From NCBI RefSeq assembly GCF_003050965.1, contig NZ_QAOU01000002.1, positions 496,001 to 560,000 of the forward strand: DNA of 64,000 nucleotides, given 5' to 3'. Source of the DNA: Nitrosospira sp. Nsp2 (GTDB lineage: Bacteria; Pseudomonadota; Gammaproteobacteria; Burkholderiales; Nitrosomonadaceae). The position numbers were made by a program, and so were the translations under genes. This document shows positions 60,804-64,000 of the stretch, in pieces. Positions within the stretch are counted from its first letter, which is position 1. Each line of letters starts with the position of its first letter. The notes beneath the pieces were generated by a model. It was given only the letters and a program-made list of their open reading frames with translations. It searched no databases and was not told the origin of the DNA.

Positions 60804-62093
60804 TTAAAAGCTCAGTTGAGTGCGAAAGGAAATCGCGTAGGGCTCGTCTTTCCGGTTTACTTCGCCCGCACCCGCATTACCGATTGATGCTTCAGTCACA
60901 TAATAATTCAGCATGAAGCGTAGACCGGGCCGAACATACCAGTTAGCGCCCAGGGTGATGACCTGCACCTGACATTTCGATGTTGCAGTGCGGCAAGGGT
61001 CCGCAATCAGGCTCTGGGTTGTGTTCTCCGCCACATCGTACCGAACGGCCAGCTCAAGCGCGCCCCACTTACTGATCGGTTTCGGCTTGCCAAACGTCCC
61101 GCGGTCTTTCCGGTACAGTGCCCTCTCACCCGTAACAAACCAGCTTGCCTGTACATAATAGGCCTGCACAGTGGAGTTTTTTTGCGCTCCTGCCACCAGA
61201 TGGGTATTGTCGAGTCGAACGTTCGCATACTCTCCCTGCACGGTCACAGGACCCATTGCATAGGCCGCTTCCGCGGCGAAAGTCGTTTGCGTAGCGTTGC
61301 CGGGAGAGCCCATGCCCACGCCTGCGGTACCGAGAGATTTGCGAATTCCCTGACGCCCGCCATAAATATCAACCGCACTCGCGGAAAGCGATTCGGCATT
61401 AGCCTGATCCCGGCTGAAGGAAAACCCGAAATGCATCGTCGTATTCTCGTCCGAGATAGGCAACCAGACCACGCGACCCCCATAAGTCAGGCCCTCGATC
61501 GGCAATCCGGCATGGGCCAGGCTCATGACATCCACCCCAAAACCAAACTTGTCCCCAACGGTGTTTTTATAGCCCATCCCCATCAGGAACTGTCGCCCGT
61601 TATATATGCCGGTGGACGACGTCGAGGGGCGCTCCATGAAGGTGATCTCGTTCGAACTGGTTAATTCTTCCAGGCCGCGGTAGGGCTTGAACTGACCCAC
61701 CGTGACGAGACCGGAGCCCAGTTTGGTCGACACCCAGGTTTCGCGAAGTGTGTGAGGAAAGTCGCCTGCGGCAAAATCGTTTTCGAACTTGAAGTTCAGG
61801 CGATAAAACCGGCCGGTGAAGGTGGTATAGGTGCGGCGCCAGTTGAAGCCGCTTCCTTCATCGGCTCCCAATACTTGGCTGCCGAACGGCGGAAAACGTG
61901 AATCTACGTTGTCCTGATTGAACCAATGCACGTCAAGATGCGCACGTGCATTGAGTCCAAGCTCAAAATTGCCGCCCTCCGATTGAATTTTAGGTCCTCC
62001 CTCCGTGGTGACGCGGAAAGCATGAGCCGGGCTAACAACGGCGGCTATAAGTGCAAATACCGCCAACGCGCTATATCGCAATAGATCTGGCAT
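60804..62093 (-). CDS. Outer-membrane porin, OprO/OprP-like
   Basis: The 429-residue protein has a signal peptide (LLRYSALAVFALIAAVVSPA, cleavage AHAF) and a beta-barrel ending in phenylalanine (YAISFRTQLSF). The sequence NFELGLNARAHLDVHWFNQD, FNWRRTYTTFTGRFYRLNFK and FGFGVDVMSLAHAGLPIEG is like the phosphate-selective porin family (OprO/OprP). The size fits a 16-strand barrel trimer. It lets anions such as phosphate or polyphosphate through. Start at 62093 was chosen because the signal peptide begins there. Single gene; its promoter lies in 62094-62200. No pho box was recognised. Confidence 0.9.
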   Translation of the reverse strand: MPDLLRYSALAVFALIAAVVSPAHAFRVTTEGGPKIQSEGGNFELGLNARAHLDVHWFNQDNVDSRFPPFGSQVLGADEGSGFNWRRTYTTFTGRFYRLNFKFENDFAAGDFPHTLRETWVSTKLGSGLVTVGQFKPYRGLEELTSSNEITFMERPSTSSTGIYNGRQFLMGMGYKNTVGDKFGFGVDVMSLAHAGLPIEGLTYGGRVVWLPISDENTTMHFGFSFSRDQANAESLSASAVDIYGGRQGIRKSLGTAGVGMGSPGNATQTTFAAEAAYAMGPVTVQGEYANVRLDNTHLVAGAQKNSTVQAYYVQASWFVTGERALYRKDRGTFGKPKPISKWGALELAVRYDVAENTTQSLIADPCRTATSKCQVQVITLGANWYVRPGLRFMLNYYVTEASIGNAGAGEVNRKDEPYAISFRTQLSF

Positions 62094-62326
62094 CTCGATG
62101 AAGGCTGGTTTACTTGAGTCAGTAGTAAGCACCCTGTTTTTTATTCATCTCACTTCTTTACCACACGATATATGCATAACCCGGGCACCCCCGGGATGCA
62201 AATCCGCGATGCGGAAACGTCTGGCGACGCTCTGCGGTTTCGTATGCTACCGCACTGAACGATGGATCACGGCACCCTAATATAGCTGGCACAGCACTGT
62301 TGCTGGATTAAAAAAAAGGAATGTTT

Positions 62327-62629
62327 ATGAAAATTTTTCCAATCGTCGCAGCAATGATTTTTGGCGCCGCGGGCGTGGCCAATGCCCAGGGTTATGATTC
62401 AGATAAGCGTGATCCCATGAAAGAAGAGCAACGTCGTGACTCTTCCCAGCAAGGCACGGGCTCTTCGAACACGTCGGGCTATGGCACAAGCGGATCGCAA
62501 CGCGATGATAGCACTCGCAGATCGAGTAGCAGCCAGTATGGAGGATCGTATCAAAACGGCGTGGATGTCGATCTGTATGACCAGGATGCCGCGAATGGTA
62601 CCGGGCCGCGAATCAAGGGAAGATATTGA
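62327..62629 (+). CDS. Small secreted Ser/Gly-rich protein
   Basis: The 100-residue protein has a signal peptide (MKIFPIVAAMIFGAAGVANA) and a Ser/Asp/Arg/Gly-rich, probably unfolded body (DSSQQGTGSSNTSGYGTSGS), ending DQDAANGTGPRIKGRY. AAAGGA stands 6 bp before ATG 62327; ATG 62321 lies too close to it. No family recognised. It is followed by another small secreted protein with a similar signal (62874-63254), perhaps related. Confidence 0.75.
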   Translation: MKIFPIVAAMIFGAAGVANAQGYDSDKRDPMKEEQRRDSSQQGTGSSNTSGYGTSGSQRDDSTRRSSSSQYGGSYQNGVDVDLYDQDAANGTGPRIKGRY

Positions 62630-62873
62630 TCGTTCTGCTTCCGACACTGATCGGGCGGGGCTTGCCGGGTGGAGAGTATGGCAAGTCCCTTATGCCGAGC
62701 CAGCTTCTATAAGCCATGCCTCGCTGCTGGTGCCGTTGTGACATCTGCGAAGTTGCATCAGGCTTCCCGCGGCCAATGGATGACCTTGGTGTGATAGCGC
62801 ACTGAACAATTGGCAACCAAAACGTAACCTTTCAAACACAGCAATATCGCTGGATCAACAAAAAGGAACAGCC

Positions 62874-63254
62874 ATGAAATCTACTACAGTTAAAAACCGC
62901 TCAATGGCCTCCGCATTAGCTCTGGTCAGCGCCGCCATCTTTGGCATGGCGGGAATCGCGCACGCCCAGTATGGCGGTAGCTCATCCGGGCAAGGCAGCA
63001 ACGCTGCTCAGAGTGGCAGTTCTGCTGGTCAGAGTGGTTCAGCGGGCAAAACGCCCAGTGAAAGCGAGAGCCTTAAGGAAGGAAAGGCAGGAATGGATCA
63101 AGGGCAAGTAGACCAGCAAAAAAGGAACGAACGGAACAAGGATGCAGCTTCGCCAAGCCGGGAGTCCCACGTTCCGGACTTTCCGCGAGATAAAGAAGGA
63201 AAACCGATGAAGGACCTGAAGGACGAGCAAGGCGGACCCATCGGGCCCAACTGA
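62874..63254 (+). CDS. Small secreted Ser/Gly/Lys-rich protein
   Basis: The 126-residue protein has a signal peptide (MASALALVSAAIFGMAGIAH, cleavage AHAQ), a Ser/Gly/Gln-rich stretch (GSSSGQGSNAAQSGSSAGQS) and a charged tail (RDKEGKPMKDLKDEQGGPIG). A ribosome binding site AAAAGGAACAGCC precedes ATG 62874. Compared with the gene before it, the upstream sequences are alike (CTGGATTAAAAAAAAGGA against CTGGATCAACAAAAAGGA), so the pair may stem from duplication. Function unknown. Confidence 0.75.
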   Translation: MKSTTVKNRSMASALALVSAAIFGMAGIAHAQYGGSSSGQGSNAAQSGSSAGQSGSAGKTPSESESLKEGKAGMDQGQVDQQKRNERNKDAASPSRESHVPDFPRDKEGKPMKDLKDEQGGPIGPN

Positions 63255-63370
63255 TCTGATGCATAGCTCGGTCTATGCGGCGGTTCACGGCAACGTCGAA
63301 TCGCCGCCATGACCTACGACCTTCCATCGTACCACCATGAAGGTCATGAGGTTCCCGGCTGCCGTCATCG

Positions 63371-64000
63371 TTACGGGGTCGTGCTGATGCGGCTTGCAGC
63401 CAGAACGGTTGGGCGCAACCGCACCGCGGCGATGCCAGCCACCGCAATCAAGCCCATGCCTAGCAGCGCCACGACTGTAACCGGGTCATCGAACAGCAGA
63501 ACGCCATACAAGTAGGACCAGGCGATGCCCAGGTACTGCAGACTGCCATTGACAAGCATGCGGCCAGTAGCATAAGCACGAGTCATCAACAACTGCGCAA
63601 GTGTCGCCAGCAAACCTACAGCCAGCAGCAATCCCAGACCCGACACGGTATGCGAATGCCATCCGCTGAAAAGTGACGCCCCCACCGCCCCTCCGGCGAT
63701 GCCTCCCACAGAGAAATAAAATACTACGCGCTCTTCCGGTTCGCCGGCTCTTCCAAGCGCGGCCACCTGCATATAAGCCAGCGCGGTGAGCAGACCGGAA
63801 AGCAGGCCGGCCAGCGCCCCCCATAACTGATCACTTTGCAAAGTGGGCTGCAGGATACACATCACGCCCACGAAACCCACAAGCGCGGTCCAAATGAGAC
63901 GAGTGCTCACCGTGGCGCCGCGTCGCAATGCAGAACCTCCGATAAGTAAAACCACCATCCAGATAGGCGCCATGTAATTCAGGGTGAAGGCAGTAGAAAG
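63371..64000 (-). CDS. EamA (DMT) family transporter, partial
   Basis: The frame runs open from the window edge to the stop at 63371 (209 codons seen; EamA proteins are about 290-300 with ten helices). The visible part contains six to seven helices, e.g. LIWTALVGFVGVMCILQPTL, LWGALAGLLSGLLTALAYMQ and GLLLAVGLLATLAQLLMTRA, and the second EamA domain end LLFDDPVTVVALLGMGLIAV. The family exports or imports small metabolites. The N-terminal part lies beyond 64000; ATG 63973 is internal. Confidence 0.9.
   Translation of the reverse strand, partial: LSTAFTLNYMAPIWMVVLLIGGSALRRGATVSTRLIWTALVGFVGVMCILQPTLQSDQLWGALAGLLSGLLTALAYMQVAALGRAGEPEERVVFYFSVGGIAGGAVGASLFSGWHSHTVSGLGLLLAVGLLATLAQLLMTRAYATGRMLVNGSLQYLGIAWSYLYGVLLFDDPVTVVALLGMGLIAVAGIAAVRLRPTVLAASRISTTP

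Overview
The window looks like a chromosome segment of a Gram-negative betaproteobacterium, most likely a Nitrosospira-like member of the Nitrosomonadaceae. The basis is flagellar genes (flhDC, motA), PEP-CTERM proteins, an uvrC-pgsA-tRNA-Gly-tRNA-Cys block, and many small secreted or KGG-repeat proteins. No ammonia-oxidation gene lies in view, so the genus is an inference.

Layout. 1-2.2 kb: motA (cut by the edge) and flhDC on the minus strand, separated by a terminator and a 13-bp tandem repeat. 2.5-2.75 kb: a candidate small RNA. 3.2-5.5 kb: a PAS-PAS-GGDEF-EAL protein. 6.1-9.1 kb: an RTX-type secreted protein, two copies of a TGTCTC palindrome, a broken SMP-30-like gene and a small periplasmic coiled-coil protein. 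9.36 kb: tRNA-Leu(UAA), followed by a defence-type island (DUF262 + HEPN pair, SEFIR/TIR-like effector) that ends in an integrase relic near 14 kb, then a paralogue of the coiled-coil protein. 15.1-20.0 kb: a five-gene operon for oxidation of a phenolic compound (cytochrome c, Tat-exported protein, 4-cresol-dehydrogenase-like flavoprotein, alcohol dehydrogenase, Tat-exported intradiol dioxygenase). 20-24 kb: decayed DNA (antitoxin and GAF-GGDEF pseudogenes), an ADP-ribosylglycohydrolase relative, a tiny lipoprotein and MarC. 24.6-26.5 kb: an AvrRpt2-like cysteine protease and a CHRD/PEP-CTERM protein. 26.9-31.0 kb: a three-gene signalling operon (histidine kinase, CheY-like regulator, hybrid kinase), then UdgX-like glycosylase, cupin and DUF72 genes and a KGG-repeat stress protein.

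34.9-56.2 kb reads as a stack of integrated elements next to tRNA-Cys. At least four relics of P4-type integrase, all on the minus strand (36.0, 38.8, 50.0 and 55.1-56.0 kb), occur with decayed copies of the sequence beside tRNA-Cys (40.2, 50.25 and 56.1 kb) and a tRNA-Cys-like relic at 35.0 kb. Cargo includes a glycosyltransferase, an SDR, a Na+/H+ antiporter, a YeeE/YedE transporter pair, an M23 peptidase, a second CHRD/PEP-CTERM protein with the same promoter as the first, a second KGG protein, and an RND efflux pump lacking an outer-membrane channel.

56.1-64 kb is ordinary core genome: tRNA-Cys, tRNA-Gly, pgsA, uvrC, a 4-OT-like protein, a family 5 uracil-DNA glycosylase, divergent efp (with Arg at the loop tip), an OprO/P-like porin, two small secreted proteins and a partial EamA transporter. 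The most unusual parts are the phenol-oxidation operon, the tRNA-Cys element stack and the tRNA-Leu defence island.
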